NCBI GenBank assembly: GCA_958421275.1 | Contig: CATZLI010000011.1 | Coordinates: forward strand, 1 to 47,950 | Direction of reading: 5' to 3' | From: an uncultured Collinsella sp. | Lineage (GTDB): Bacteria; Actinomycetota; Coriobacteriia; Coriobacteriales; Coriobacteriaceae | DNA: 47,950 nucleotides | Part shown: piece after piece, positions 24,218 through 34,700 of the stretch | Layout: each line of letters opens with the position of its first letter | Numbering within the stretch: position 1 is the stretch's first letter | Notes under the pieces: generated by a model | What the model saw: only the letters and a program-made list of their open reading frames with translations | What the model was told of the DNA's origin: nothing | Database searches by the model: none | Translations under genes and position numbers: made by a program

Positions 24218-24461
24218 GATTTTTACTGTGATTGCATTGGCGACGACTGTCGCTGCTGGTGCCTTTGCTGGCTATAAGATCGCGACAGACGATGAACTTC
24301 GAGGTCGTTTGCTTCGTAGTGCGCAAGATATTGTCGATACATCCAAGAAGAAAATGGATGTTATGACAGAAGATGTTGCCATGCGCACCGCTCAGGTAAC
24401 GAAGAATCCCAAGATTAATCAAGGTTGGGTTAGCAACCAATGGGAAAATGTAGGTTATTAG
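24207..24461 (+). CDS. Hypothetical small membrane-anchored protein, 84 residues
   Basis: One hydrophobic segment at about 5-23 (IFTVIALATTVAAGAFAGY) is followed by a charged helical region (DDELRGRLLRSAQDIVDTSKKKMDVMTEDVAMRTAQ). This is the plan of YtxH-like small anchored proteins, but I cannot assign a family. AAGGAGG lies before ATG 24207, and the gene overlaps the end of parB by 11 bases, so it belongs to the parAB operon. The stop codon lies inside the second TTAGGTACCTAA palindrome. Confidence 0.75.
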   Translation: MRNRIFTVIALATTVAAGAFAGYKIATDDELRGRLLRSAQDIVDTSKKKMDVMTEDVAMRTAQVTKNPKINQGWVSNQWENVGY

Positions 24462-24469
24462 GTACCTAA
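24458..24469. promoter_or_regulatory. 12-bp palindrome TTAGGTACCTAA, second copy
   Basis: Same perfect palindrome as 20954-20965. The two copies bracket jag to the 84-residue gene. Confidence 0.45.
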
Positions 24470-24490
24470 CAATTACTTAGCATATTATGA

Positions 24491-24530
24491 GGGGTCCTTG
24501 TCTAATTCACGAGGCAAGGAGCCCTTATTT
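24491..24530 (+). terminator. Terminator of the parAB operon
   Basis: GGGGTCCTTG pairs with CAAGGAGCCC (one G-G mismatch), followed by TTATTTT. Confidence 0.65.
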
Positions 24531-24586
24531 TGACCGTAAAAAATGGGACAGGTAGCAGCTGATTCAAAATTAAGCTCAATAAATGA

Positions 24587-24623
24587 AACGGCCACGGTTG
24601 CATATCCTGCAACCGTGGCCGTT
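24587..24623 (-). terminator. Terminator of rlmN
   Basis: AACGGCCACGGTTGCA and TGCAACCGTGGCCGTT form a perfect 16-bp stem. On the minus strand TTCATTT follows. Confidence 0.75.
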
Positions 24624-24626
24624 CAA

Positions 24627-24642
24627 TGTTTCACATGAAACG
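24627..24642. promoter_or_regulatory. Degenerate parS-like site
   Basis: TGTTTCACATGAAACG differs from perfect parS at two positions. It lies between the rlmN terminator and the rlmN stop, about 2.1 kb from the main array. Confidence 0.45.
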
Positions 24643-24660
24643 TTTTGGGGTGCGACTCCC

Positions 24661-25713
24661 CTATGCGTTCTTCTGAACTTTGAAGCGCTGCTTCAGCTGT
24701 CCGCAGGCGGCGTCAATATCGTTACCACGGGAGTTACGAATCGTGGTCTCGATGCCACGGGACTCAAGACGACGCTGAAGATCCTCAACCTTATGAATCG
24801 GCGACGGCTTGAGCGGGCTACCCTCAATGTCGTTAAGCTGAATAAGGTTAACGTGGCACAGCGTTCCCTCGCAGAAGTCGCAGAGCGCCTGCATCTCGGG
24901 ATTCGTATCGTTGACGCCTTCGATCATGGCATACTCATAGGTCGGGCGGCGGCCAGTCTTCTCGGTGTAGAGCTGAAGCGCCTCGTGAAGGCGAAGCAGT
25001 GTGTACTTCTTAACACCGGGCATGAGCTTGTTGCGCGTCGACTGGATGGCGGAATGCAGGGAAACGGCAAGCGTGAACTGCTCGGGGATATCGGCAAATT
25101 TGCGAATACCGGGAATAACGCCGCTGGTAGAGACGGTGAGGTGACGAGCGCCGATACCGATGCCATCGGGGTCGTTGAGGATTCGCAGCGCCTTGAGAAC
25201 CTCGTCGTAGTTGGCAAACGGCTCGCCCTGGCCCATGAAGACGACGCTCGTGGCACGCTCGCCAAAGTCGTTGGATACATGAAGTACCTGGTCGACGATC
25301 TCTTGAGCGGTCAGAGAGCGCTTGAGGCCGTTGAGACCGGTAGCGCAAAAGGCGCAGCCCATGCCACAGCCAGCCTGGGTGGAAACGCAGACGGAAAGCT
25401 TGTTACGACGGGGCATACCGACAGTCTCGACGGAAACGCCGTCGTGGTACTCGAGCAGATACTTGCGAGAGCCATCTTTGGAAACCTGCTTGGTTAGTTC
25501 AGTCGGCGTGTCAAAGGTAAAAGCCTCTTTAAGCTGCTCGCGGAAAGCCTTGGGAAGGTTGGTCATATCGTCAAACGAACAAACGTTCTTCTCGAAGACC
25601 CATTCGATGAGCTGCTTCGCGCGGAAGGTGGGCTGGCCAAGTTCGGCCACAAGGTCGCGAATATCGTTTTGGCTCAAGTCGCGAATGTCCTGAGATTTAG
25701 TCCTGGGATTCAT
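24661..25713 (-). CDS. rlmN: 23S rRNA (A2503-C2)/tRNA (A37-C2) methyltransferase RlmN
   Basis: 350 residues. RlmN is a radical-SAM enzyme that methylates A2503 of 23S rRNA and A37 of some tRNAs. The iron-sulfur cysteines are Cys116, Cys120 and Cys123 in CGMGCAFC. GQGEPFANYDEV and SLHSAIQSTRNKLMPG are further family motifs. The second catalytic Cys is near 337 (DIDAACGQL). ATG 25713 is preceded by GAAAGG. It is transcribed away from ddl, with the shared upstream region between them. Confidence 0.96.
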   Translation of the reverse strand: MNPRTKSQDIRDLSQNDIRDLVAELGQPTFRAKQLIEWVFEKNVCSFDDMTNLPKAFREQLKEAFTFDTPTELTKQVSKDGSRKYLLEYHDGVSVETVGMPRRNKLSVCVSTQAGCGMGCAFCATGLNGLKRSLTAQEIVDQVLHVSNDFGERATSVVFMGQGEPFANYDEVLKALRILNDPDGIGIGARHLTVSTSGVIPGIRKFADIPEQFTLAVSLHSAIQSTRNKLMPGVKKYTLLRLHEALQLYTEKTGRRPTYEYAMIEGVNDTNPEMQALCDFCEGTLCHVNLIQLNDIEGSPLKPSPIHKVEDLQRRLESRGIETTIRNSRGNDIDAACGQLKQRFKVQKNA

Positions 25714-25798
25714 GGAAGCCTTTCGATTTTGGGGAAACGTAGAGGGTATCGCTACAATATGGTATCAGCTGCAGAAATTATAGAGGAGGAGTCTGCCC

Positions 25799-26764
25799 AT
25801 GCCGGGTAAAAGCCTAGAGAACATGCACGTAGCGGTCTTGGCGGGCGGTCATTCCGCTGAGCGCGAGATCTCGCTCAATTCGGGAAAGAACGTCGTGGTT
25901 GCCTTGAAGGAGGCCGGCTACACTTCGGTGGAGCTGCTCGACACGGCTACCGATGATTTTATGGTAACCATGGCGACCGGCGGCTTTGACGTGGCGTTTA
26001 TCGCCATGCACGGTGCCGGCGGCGAGGATGGCGCCATGCAGGGCGCCATGGAGACCCTGGGTATCCCCTACACGGCCTCGGGTGTGCTTGCCAGCGCCTG
26101 CAGTGCCGACAAGGAGGTCTCTAAGCTCCTGTACGCCAAGGCGGGCATTCCTGTTGCCCCCGGCCTTGCGCTCGAGGTGGGCGATGAAGTCGATATCGAT
26201 CATATCGTCGAGGTTTGTGGCGAGCGCTGCTTTGTGAAGCCGGCCGTCAACGGTTCCAGCTATGGCATTTCCCTGGTCCATGAGCCCTCCGAGCTGCCCG
26301 CGGCAATCGCCAAGGCGTTTGAGTACGGCGACAAAGTGCTGGTCGAGAAGTGCATCGAGGGTACCGAGATCACCGTCGGTGTATACGGTGAAGATGACGT
26401 GCGCGCCCTGCCGATTGTCGAGATTCGTAAGCCCGAGGACTGCGAGTTCTACGATCTGGACGTGAAATATGTCGACCCTACGGACATCCATCGCATTCCG
26501 GCGCAGATTTCACCCGAGAACTACGCTCGTGCCCAGGAGCTTGCCTGTGCCGCTCACAAGGCGCTCGGTTGCCTGGGCATCTCGCGCAGCGATTTTATCG
26601 TGAGCGAGGACGGCCCCGTTATCCTCGAGACCAATACCATTCCCGGCATGACCGATACGTCGCTGTATCCGGATGAGATCCGCCACACCGACGACATGAC
26701 GTTCCCGCAGGTCTGTGACAGCCTGATCCGTATGGGCCTTCGTCGAGCGGGCATTGCATGCTAA
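25799..26764 (+). CDS. ddl: D-alanine--D-alanine ligase
   Basis: 321 residues. Ddl joins two D-Ala in the cytoplasm for peptidoglycan precursors. The start VAVLAGGHSAEREISLNSG is typical. ATP-grasp motifs follow: FVKPAVNGSSYGISLV, KVLVEKCIEGTEITVGV, and near the end GPVILETNTIPGMTDTSLYP. AGAGGAGG precedes the ATG. The last bases overlap the start of the DinG-like gene by seven, implying coupled translation. A TACAAT at 25753-25758 could be the -10 box. Confidence 0.96.
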   Translation: MPGKSLENMHVAVLAGGHSAEREISLNSGKNVVVALKEAGYTSVELLDTATDDFMVTMATGGFDVAFIAMHGAGGEDGAMQGAMETLGIPYTASGVLASACSADKEVSKLLYAKAGIPVAPGLALEVGDEVDIDHIVEVCGERCFVKPAVNGSSYGISLVHEPSELPAAIAKAFEYGDKVLVEKCIEGTEITVGVYGEDDVRALPIVEIRKPEDCEFYDLDVKYVDPTDIHRIPAQISPENYARAQELACAAHKALGCLGISRSDFIVSEDGPVILETNTIPGMTDTSLYPDEIRHTDDMTFPQVCDSLIRMGLRRAGIAC

Positions 26765-29652
26765 TCGAGGACGCGGTTTCGTCAGGAACGCCGCAGTTTG
26801 TCATCGACTCCTATGCCACGCTTGCCGAACGCGCCAAAACGCAGTCCTTCGGCCTTATCGAGGAAGATGTGATCGTCCTCGATACCGAGACCACAGGTCT
26901 TTCGGTGCAGGACAACGAGCTGATCGAGATCTCGGCGGCCCGTCTTTCGGGCCGCGAGATCGTCGACCGCTTCGATACCTTCGTGCATCCCAAGCAGCTG
27001 ATTCCCGCCGAGATTACCGAGCTCACGAGCATTACAAATGCCGATGTGGCAGATGCCCCGTCGGCCGTTGAGGCCGTCGCCGCTCTCGCCGATTTTGTCG
27101 GTGGTTGCCCGGTAATCGCACATAACGCCACGTTCGACCGCTCGTTTATCGAGTCGGTCAAAGGCGGCGTCAACGTGAGCGATATTTGGATCGATTCGCT
27201 GGCGCTGTCGCGCATCGCGCTTCCGCGCCTGGCCTCGCACAAGCTGTCTTTTATGGCCGATCTGTTTGGCTGTGACTCGGTATCACACCGTGCCAATGCC
27301 GACGTCGACGCCCTGTGTGGCGTATGGCGCGTGTTGCTCGTGGCACTCACCGACTTGCCCCAGGGCCTCATGGCGCGCCTAGCCGACATGCATCCGGACG
27401 TGCCTTGGTCCTATCGTCCAATCTTCTCATTCTTGGCGGGGCAGAACCCTGGTTCTATCTTCTCTCTCAGCGCCGCTCGTGCTGACGTTCTCAAGGCCGA
27501 TCGCGCCGACGATCGGGTGGACGCCGACGAACTGCCGGTACTCAAGATGCCGAGTCGTGAGGAGATTGAGGCAGACTATGCGCCAGGTGGCCTGGTCAAT
27601 CGCATGTATCCCACCTACGAGCCGCGTGATGAGCAGATCGCGATGGCGCTCGAGGTCCGCGATGCGCTGGTCACGGGCACTCATCGTGTAATTGAGGCGG
27701 GCACGGGCGTCGGCAAATCGATGGCCTATCTGGTGCCTTTTGCCGAGGCAGCACGCCGTAACAACATCACGGTTGGTATTGCGACCAAATCGAACAATCT
27801 TGCCGACCAGCTCATGTACCATGAGCTGCCAAAACTTGCCGAGCAACTGGACGGTGGTCTGTCATTTTGTGCTCTCAAGGGGTATGACCACTATCCGTGC
27901 CTGCGCAAGCTTGAGCGCATGAGCCGCGGCCAGGTCGAGATTACCACCAAGCGCGATCCGGCGGACACGCTCACGGCGGTCGCGGTCATTATGGCGTACG
28001 TCTGCCAATCAGCCGATGGCGACCTCGACTCGCTTGGCATTCGGTGGCGCAGCGTCAACCGCCCCGACTTTACGACGGCCTCGCGCGAGTGTGCTCGTCG
28101 CCTCTGCCCGTTTTTCCCTGAAAAATGCTTGGTCCACGGCGCTCGCCGTCGTGCGGCGCATGCCGACGTGGTGGTTACCAACCATTCCCTGCTGTTCCGC
28201 AATGTTGCGGCCGAGGGCAGGATTTTGCCTCCGATTCGTCATTGGGTAATCGACGAGGCTCATTCTATCGAGCGCGAGGCGCGCCGTCAGTGGGCGCGCG
28301 TGGTGTCGGCGGACGAATCACGCGTTCTGTTTGAGCGCCTGGGTGGCTCGAGCACCGGTGCGCTAAGCCAGGTCTCCCGTGATTTGGCAACCTCTGAGGG
28401 CTCTACGCTCTATCTGGGCCTTACTGCCAAGGCGACGTCGACGGTTGCGCGCGCGAGCATGGCAATCGCCGACGTGTTCGATGGCGTTCGCGAGCTCGGC
28501 CGCCGTGCCCGTGGGGGTTATGACAATGCCAATCTATGGATTGGCCCCGAGCTGCGCGAATCTGACGACTGGCATGATTTCTTACAGTCGGCCTACGCTG
28601 CCATCGACGCATTGGAACAAGCTGACAAGTGCGTCGACGCGCTGGTGCAAGCCGTCGCCGCCGACAAGCCCGAGGTTGTTGTCGACTTGGGCGATATCTC
28701 GCGCCGCCTGCACGAGCTGGCCGAGAACCTCAAGCTCATCATCGGCGGCACCGATGAACACTACGTGTATTCGCTGCAGGTCAATCGCAGGTTGCGTGCC
28801 GGCGGAGAGTCAATGACCGCAGAGCGCATCGACATTGGCGAGGCCTTGGCAACCGAGTGGCTGCCCGAGGTTCACACGGCTATCTTTGCCTCGGCGACCA
28901 TGACGGTGTCCAAAAGCTTTGAACACTTTAACCACGCGGTCGGCCTCGATCGCATCGGTGCTTCAACATCCTCATCGCTGCACTTGGACTCGAGCTACGA
29001 CTTTGATTCGAATATGGCTGTAGTCGTTGCGGGCGATATACCCGATCCGCGCGATCGTGAGAGCTATCTTACGGCGCTCGAGCGCGTGCTGGTCGACGCC
29101 CATCTTGCCATGGGCGGATCGGTGCTCACACTGTTCACCAATCGGCGCGACATGGAAGACCTGTACACCCGCGTTGAGCCCAAGATGGCCCGTGCGGGTC
29201 TGGAACTCAACTGCCAGCAGCGCAACTCATCTCCTCGTCGCCTGCGCGACCGGTTTATCAACGAGCCGACCTCGTCGCTTTTTGCGCTTAAGGCCTTCTG
29301 GGAGGGATTCGACGCCAGCGGCGAGACGCTGCGCTGCGTCATCATTCCCAAGCTGCCGTTCTCGAGCCCCACGGACCCGCTCTCGTGCGAGCGCAACTTG
29401 CGCGAAGACCGCGCTTGGGCGCGCTATTCGCTGCCCGAGGCGGTGCTCGAGGTCAAGCAGGCGGCCGGCCGCCTTATCCGCTCGTCGACCGATTGCGGCG
29501 TGCTGATTCTGGCCGACCCGCGCCTGGTGACGAAGGGCTACGGAAAGAAGTTCTTAACGTCGCTGCCCACGAGCTCCTACCAGCGCATCGAATCGGCGCA
29601 GATCGGGCACTATCTGCAACTGTGGCGCGCACGCCACGAGCGGCGGCGCTAA
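26758..29652 (+). CDS. DinG-type helicase with N-terminal 3'-5' exonuclease domain
   Basis: 964 residues. Residues about 36-200 form a DEDD exonuclease domain of the DnaQ type: DTETTGL with Asp42 and Glu44, HNATFDRSF, HRANADVDA. The rest is an XPD/DinG-like superfamily 2 helicase: Walker A GTGVGKS (315-321), DEAH at 499-502, and a late motif QAAGRLIRSSTDCG. Cys381, Cys445, Cys450 and Cys457 are placed to bind a 4Fe-4S cluster. This fusion is the DinG form of many Gram-positives, acting in repair or removal of RNA-DNA structures. Its 3' end overlaps the convergent WYL gene by four bases. Confidence 0.9.
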   Translation: MLIEDAVSSGTPQFVIDSYATLAERAKTQSFGLIEEDVIVLDTETTGLSVQDNELIEISAARLSGREIVDRFDTFVHPKQLIPAEITELTSITNADVADAPSAVEAVAALADFVGGCPVIAHNATFDRSFIESVKGGVNVSDIWIDSLALSRIALPRLASHKLSFMADLFGCDSVSHRANADVDALCGVWRVLLVALTDLPQGLMARLADMHPDVPWSYRPIFSFLAGQNPGSIFSLSAARADVLKADRADDRVDADELPVLKMPSREEIEADYAPGGLVNRMYPTYEPRDEQIAMALEVRDALVTGTHRVIEAGTGVGKSMAYLVPFAEAARRNNITVGIATKSNNLADQLMYHELPKLAEQLDGGLSFCALKGYDHYPCLRKLERMSRGQVEITTKRDPADTLTAVAVIMAYVCQSADGDLDSLGIRWRSVNRPDFTTASRECARRLCPFFPEKCLVHGARRRAAHADVVVTNHSLLFRNVAAEGRILPPIRHWVIDEAHSIEREARRQWARVVSADESRVLFERLGGSSTGALSQVSRDLATSEGSTLYLGLTAKATSTVARASMAIADVFDGVRELGRRARGGYDNANLWIGPELRESDDWHDFLQSAYAAIDALEQADKCVDALVQAVAADKPEVVVDLGDISRRLHELAENLKLIIGGTDEHYVYSLQVNRRLRAGGESMTAERIDIGEALATEWLPEVHTAIFASATMTVSKSFEHFNHAVGLDRIGASTSSSLHLDSSYDFDSNMAVVVAGDIPDPRDRESYLTALERVLVDAHLAMGGSVLTLFTNRRDMEDLYTRVEPKMARAGLELNCQQRNSSPRRLRDRFINEPTSSLFALKAFWEGFDASGETLRCVIIPKLPFSSPTDPLSCERNLREDRAWARYSLPEAVLEVKQAAGRLIRSSTDCGVLILADPRLVTKGYGKKFLTSLPTSSYQRIESAQIGHYLQLWRARHERRR

Positions 29653-30566
29653 AGCGGACAAACGAGGGTTTTTGCCATATCGCACAGACGCTTTGACAGG
29701 GCGGGGTCATCCAAGATGCGGATGGCTCCGCCCGCTGCGATTACCTGGCTCAGTAGCCAACGCTCGGAGCCGTAATGCACGGTTACCATTGCCATGTCTG
29801 CCCCGCTGCGCTCGATTAGGGTGATGCCGGCCCAGTCCAGATGTTCCGCCATATCGAATGGCATCAAGAGCTTTGCGCTACGCTGCGTCCGGGCAAGGGA
29901 ATCGTGGAGGGATGCGACGTCCGGTGCGTGAGACACGACGGAGTCTTCCGTCAAGGTGAGTCCCTCGATTTTATCCATGCGATAGGTGCGCTGCTCATCG
30001 ACTGCGATGTCCCAGGCAATCAAGTATGTTTGGTCGCCGTTTGCCGTAATGCGCAAGGGGTCGACCAGACGCTCGCGTGGCCGTGCATCGTCCATCGAGC
30101 GATACGAGATGCGGCAGCGAACGCCGTCCTGAATGGCGCAGCTCAGCTGCTGCCAGTGCGACCCGTGGTTGACGGTGTCAAAGACGCGCTGGTTATAGCC
30201 GAGCTCTTCGGGTAGAAGAGCATGCCGAATCCGGGCTGCCGTCTGTGGCTCGATCCCCAACGATTCAAGTTCGTGGTTGAGCACAGCGCCCTCGGCGGCA
30301 CTCAGGCGCAACGGTAGAACACGCCCGGCGTCGCCGGTGAGGGCCACACGCTCGCCGCGGCATTCGCAGATGATGCGCGCGCCCGATTCTCGGTCCGCGA
30401 GCGTCGAGACGATCTCGAGAATCTCGTCGAGCGACACCCCTGTGATGTCAAAGCGGCTGCAAATCTCGGCTCGTGTCATGCCGCTCTCGCCGGCGGCGTA
30501 GAGGGCCTCCATAATGTCGATGGCGCGCGAGAGTCTCTGCTCGCTGGTGAGTTTACGCACGGGCAT
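29649..30566 (-). CDS. WYL-domain transcriptional regulator (PafC/PafB-like), second of pair
   Basis: 305 residues. An N-terminal helix-turn-helix (SRAIDIMEALYAAGESGMTR) is followed by a WYL domain (CRISYRSMDDARPRERLVDPLRI ... TYLIAWDIAVDEQRTYRMDKIEGL) and a C-terminal WCX-type region. WYL regulators sense nucleic-acid or other ligands; PafBC of mycobacteria turns on DNA-damage genes. I chose ATG 30566, about ten bases after AAAGGACGG; a TTG at 30587 would swallow that site. It overlaps the upstream WYL gene by 14 bases, so the pair is coupled. Confidence 0.82.
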   Translation of the reverse strand: MPVRKLTSEQRLSRAIDIMEALYAAGESGMTRAEICSRFDITGVSLDEILEIVSTLADRESGARIICECRGERVALTGDAGRVLPLRLSAAEGAVLNHELESLGIEPQTAARIRHALLPEELGYNQRVFDTVNHGSHWQQLSCAIQDGVRCRISYRSMDDARPRERLVDPLRITANGDQTYLIAWDIAVDEQRTYRMDKIEGLTLTEDSVVSHAPDVASLHDSLARTQRSAKLLMPFDMAEHLDWAGITLIERSGADMAMVTVHYGSERWLLSQVIAAGGAIRILDDPALSKRLCDMAKTLVCPL

Positions 30567-31575
30567 GCTCGTGCACCGTCCTTTCAATGAGGCGGTTCCA
30601 CGCCTGCTTGAGCGATTTGGGGGCCACGGGCCTCATGCCGTCCACGGCGTGGGCCATGCAAAATGAGGCAGCGGCTTCAAGGTCACGCACGTCAACGGTC
30701 CAGGTCCATCCCGCATCGGTGTGTGCGAGCTCACCTCGCCCGCGCGTGAGGCCGTTGATCATATCGATCTGCGTCTGAGGGGCGAACGAGAACGTGGCTG
30801 CAACGGGCGGTCGGTCGGCAAAATCGAATTCAAAGAACAGATAGTCGTTGAGATTGAAGTCCGCAGGGATGGCGTAGGCCTTCGAAGGACGCCAAGCGCG
30901 AACGATACGGTCGCAGCGGAATGTCCTGATGTCGTCGGTGACATTGTCGAGGCCGCAGAAGTACGCCACGCCCTCGCGTTCGAACATGCCGTAGACGCAG
31001 ACGGTACGTTCTTTCTGCTCGCCGCGTCCGTTCTGATATAAAAATCGCAGCGCGCATCGCTCGGCAAAGGCGCTCCATACCGCATCGACGGTGGGAGAGC
31101 GGCGGATTGGTGCTTCGTCCACCGTCGTCCTACCGGTGAGATAGGCAATCTTGGAGCGAATATCGGCAAGCGGTGCGGCAAAAGTGGATGAGCCGGCCGC
31201 TAGTGTCTGGTCGATAGCGTTGAGCAGGATATCGGCGTCGTCTGCGGTAATGAGGCCGCCTGCCGCAAACGTGTGCTCGCGGTCGATTGTCCACGAGCTT
31301 TCCTCGGTCTCCTGCGCGCCGGTGGGGCGAACCTCCTTGATTAAGATGCCGCGTTCGAGCAGCTTGTCACGATCGCGTCGAAACTTGCGCTTATCCGAGT
31401 CGATATTGCCCGAGCCATATCCCAGGTCGGAATCCAAGACGATCTGCTCGGTCGTCAGCGGTTCGGGGGAGCTATTGAGCACAAAGAAAAGATTGAGGAT
31501 GCGCTGAGCCGTTTTATCGAAACTGGGCTCCGAATTTCCCTTTTTAATTGTCTCGGTCGTGTCGCTTGCCGTCAT
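30553..31575 (-). CDS. WYL-domain transcriptional regulator, first of pair
   Basis: 340 residues. The N-terminal winged helix (FDKTAQRILNLFFVLNSSPEPLTTEQI) is preceded by about 20 polar residues. The WYL region is CALRFLYQNGRGEQKERTVCVYGMFEREGVAYFCGLDN, followed by DDIRTFRCDRIVRAW. With its partner it looks like a PafBC-type heterodimer. A GAAAGG-like site is not obvious. About 200 bp of divergent spacer separates it from the M28-like gene, so regulation of that gene is possible. Confidence 0.8.
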   Translation of the reverse strand: MTASDTTETIKKGNSEPSFDKTAQRILNLFFVLNSSPEPLTTEQIVLDSDLGYGSGNIDSDKRKFRRDRDKLLERGILIKEVRPTGAQETEESSWTIDREHTFAAGGLITADDADILLNAIDQTLAAGSSTFAAPLADIRSKIAYLTGRTTVDEAPIRRSPTVDAVWSAFAERCALRFLYQNGRGEQKERTVCVYGMFEREGVAYFCGLDNVTDDIRTFRCDRIVRAWRPSKAYAIPADFNLNDYLFFEFDFADRPPVAATFSFAPQTQIDMINGLTRGRGELAHTDAGWTWTVDVRDLEAAASFCMAHAVDGMRPVAPKSLKQAWNRLIERTVHEHARA

Positions 31576-31773
31576 AGAGTCCTCGCATGAGAAGGTGGTT
31601 TGCTGCCATGATTTTAGTCCGATATGGAGATTAGGCTATATCCTTGTCCGCTCGGGGCGTTAAGATGGCCCGAATTCGGTCGTTTGCGCTCGCTCGGGGT
31701 ATACTTTCGACTATATACGGTTCTAATGTGCATGCATTGGGCCTATTTGTCGGATTATGGATGTGGAGCGCAC

Positions 31774-34700
31774 ATGGCGAACACCCAGAACTATATTAAC
31801 CACCTGCTGCAGAACACCGGCATTACGCCGGCATGCAGCGAAGAAGAGCGCTTGGCTGCCGAAGATATCGCTCAGATCTTCCGCAACCACGGCTTTGACC
31901 CCGAGGTTCAGGAGTTCAATGCCCCGGCGCCCAGTAGGTTGGCATTTGCCGTTACCGGTATTCTTGCGTTTGCCGGCGCCCTGCTGATGGGCATCGGCGG
32001 CGGTATCGGCTTGGTCGGCACCTTGCTGGCCATTGTCGGCGCCGTTCTTTACGTGCTCGAGCGCACGGGCCACCCCGTGGTTTCGCGCCTGGGCAAGACG
32101 GGCGTGAGCCAAAATGTCATCGCCTACCACAAGGCCTCGGGCCCGCTCGCGTCCCCGCGTAACCGCCCGGTGGTCGTTGTCGCACACTACGACTCTCCCC
32201 GTGCTGAGCTGCTCGCCCGCGAGCCTTATGCTTCGTATCGTGCGCTCATCGCCAAGCTGTTGCCCGTTGCCACGGTTGCCCCCGCTGCCGTTGCCATCCT
32301 GCGTATTCTGCCGCTCCCCGGCGCGCTCAAGGTTCTGCTGTGGATTGTCGCGATCCTCGCTTCCCTCGTTGCACTCGCCAACGCGGTAAACATCATCTCT
32401 AACCGCCACATTCTTCCCTATACGTCTGGCGCGGTGTGCAACAAGTCTTCTGTCGCCGCTATGCTCGGCGTTATGGACAACGTTGCTCCCTTCCAGGGCG
32501 AAAACGAGTTTCCCGACGATGTTCCGTTCGATACCTATTTTGGGGAGCGGAAGCGTCGTGCCGAGGAAATGGCGCGCGCAGCGGCGGAATATGCCGCGGC
32601 CCAGCAGCAAAACGACTACGGCAACACCATCGAGTATGAAGAGCCTACCTACGCCGAGGACGAATTCGGTCAGCCGATTGCTCCCGACGCTCAGACCGAG
32701 CCCGAACAGGGTGAGGCTTTCGACGAGCAAATCGAGGGCTTTGAGGGTGCGTCTGCCGACGAGACGCTGATCGGCGCTATCGTGCCCGAGGATCAGAATC
32801 AGGCTGCCCAAGCCGAAGAGTTCAATGACGAGGTTCCCGCTGCCGAGCCGGCGGAGGAGCCTGCCGAGCCCGAGCCCAAGCTCTATCGCAACGCCGCCGG
32901 CAACATCCGCTTTGGTTCGGATGCCATCCGTGCGCTCGGAATGCTTCCCGAGTCCTGCACGCTCGATTACGAGGAGGGCGAGGAGCCAACGTTTGAGCCC
33001 GAGCCTGCCCCCGTCGTGGCTGCGCCTGCGCCCGTTGTCGCTGCGGATGATGAGTCTGCCGCGGTTACCGCTGCCGTTGCCGATCCCGAGGCGGTGTCCG
33101 CGTTCGATCCCGCGGCAGGACTGGACATTTTGGCTCCCGCCGCACCGGCGCAAGACGTTGCGGACGAGTCTGACGACGATTACGTTGAACAACCGAGGCG
33201 CGTGTCTTACGAGAGCGATACTGATTTCTCGGCCGAGATTCCCGCGGCAACGCCGCATGCCGACATTGCATCCGCGTTCTCGTCGATTGGCGCCAGCGCT
33301 TCCAACTTCTTTAAGGGTGCGTTTGCAAAGGGCAAGAAATTTGTCGACGATTTCGAGGAGAAGCGCGCTGCCGCACGCGAGGCTGCCGAGCAGGAGGCTA
33401 TCGCTCAGCAGCAGGCAGCCGAGGCGGCACGTGAGCTCGCGGCGCAAGAGTTCGAGCAGAACGAGGCTATGCAGTCCGCGCCCGTCGAAGCCGCCGAAGC
33501 TACAACGTCCTTTGAGTCCCAGCAACCGGCGTCCGCGGATGTTGTTGAAGCGACGACGTCTTTCGAGGCTCAGCAGCACGTCGATAGCACCATGTCGTTT
33601 GATGCCGCGCAGTTCGATTCCACGATAACGTTTGAAAAACAGGGCACCGCGATTGCCGAGCCCCTTCCTGTTTCCGATGAGCAGGGCGACGCGGCAGACG
33701 ATGACGAGCCTGTTGATGCTGCCGAAATCCAAGATGCCGCCGAGGACGAGCCCGTCGAGGCCAACTCTGACGAAGAGCAATACGCGGCAGCCGAGCAAGA
33801 TGATTCGACCGAGGTCGAGCAGGAGGAAGTGCCTGCGGTTTCCGAGACTCCCGAGACGGATGAGTCGAGGCCTTATTCCACGCAGATTTTCACCATGCCG
33901 ACCCCGAGTGGTTCCGGTGCCACGGTTGCCAATGTCGCTCCCACCCAGGACGAAACGGTCGATTCCCTTATGGCCCAGATTTCCTCCCAGGCATCGCCGC
34001 GCCCGCAGATGAATGTTCCCGATCCGGCGTCGGCACCGTCGCCTGCACCTTCCTCGTCTCCGCTGGCTTCGGTCCCCGATCCGTCGCTGCCGTCTATGAA
34101 GCAGGCAAACGTTGCGTCTCGCACGTCGCTGTTCGACCTTCCCGATCCCTCCGCACAGGTCAACGACCCCTTTGCTACCGCCCAAGGCCCCGAACCCACA
34201 TCGGCACCCGTTGCGCCTCCTATGCCCGTTGCGTCGGGCGCACAGCCGATCGAGACCATTTCGGCTCCCGCCCCGGCGGCACCCAAGTCTCGTAAGCGCG
34301 GCCTGGGTGGTCTGTTCGGCCGTAAAAAGAAAAACGAGCAGGACAGCATGAGTGACTGGCTGGGCGTCGAAGACGATTACGATGCCAAGAAGTCCGGTCG
34401 CGGTATCGGTTCGTGGGATAACTTCGAGGACGATAACGATGGCTGGAAGGGTGGCGCTACGTCTTCCGATGGCGCTTCTTCCGAAGATATGCTCTCGGCT
34501 GTCGCCTCTATGGGCGATGATGAGCTGCTCGGTCACGATATCTGGTTTGTGGCAACGGGCGCCTCGGATTGTGATGGCGCTGGCATGAAGGCCTTCTTGG
34601 CTTCGCATCGCGATAAGCTCCGCGGCGTATTCTTTATCAATCTTGAATCCGTCGGCGCCGGTAGGCTTTCGGTGGTGACGGTCGAGGGCGAACAACAACT

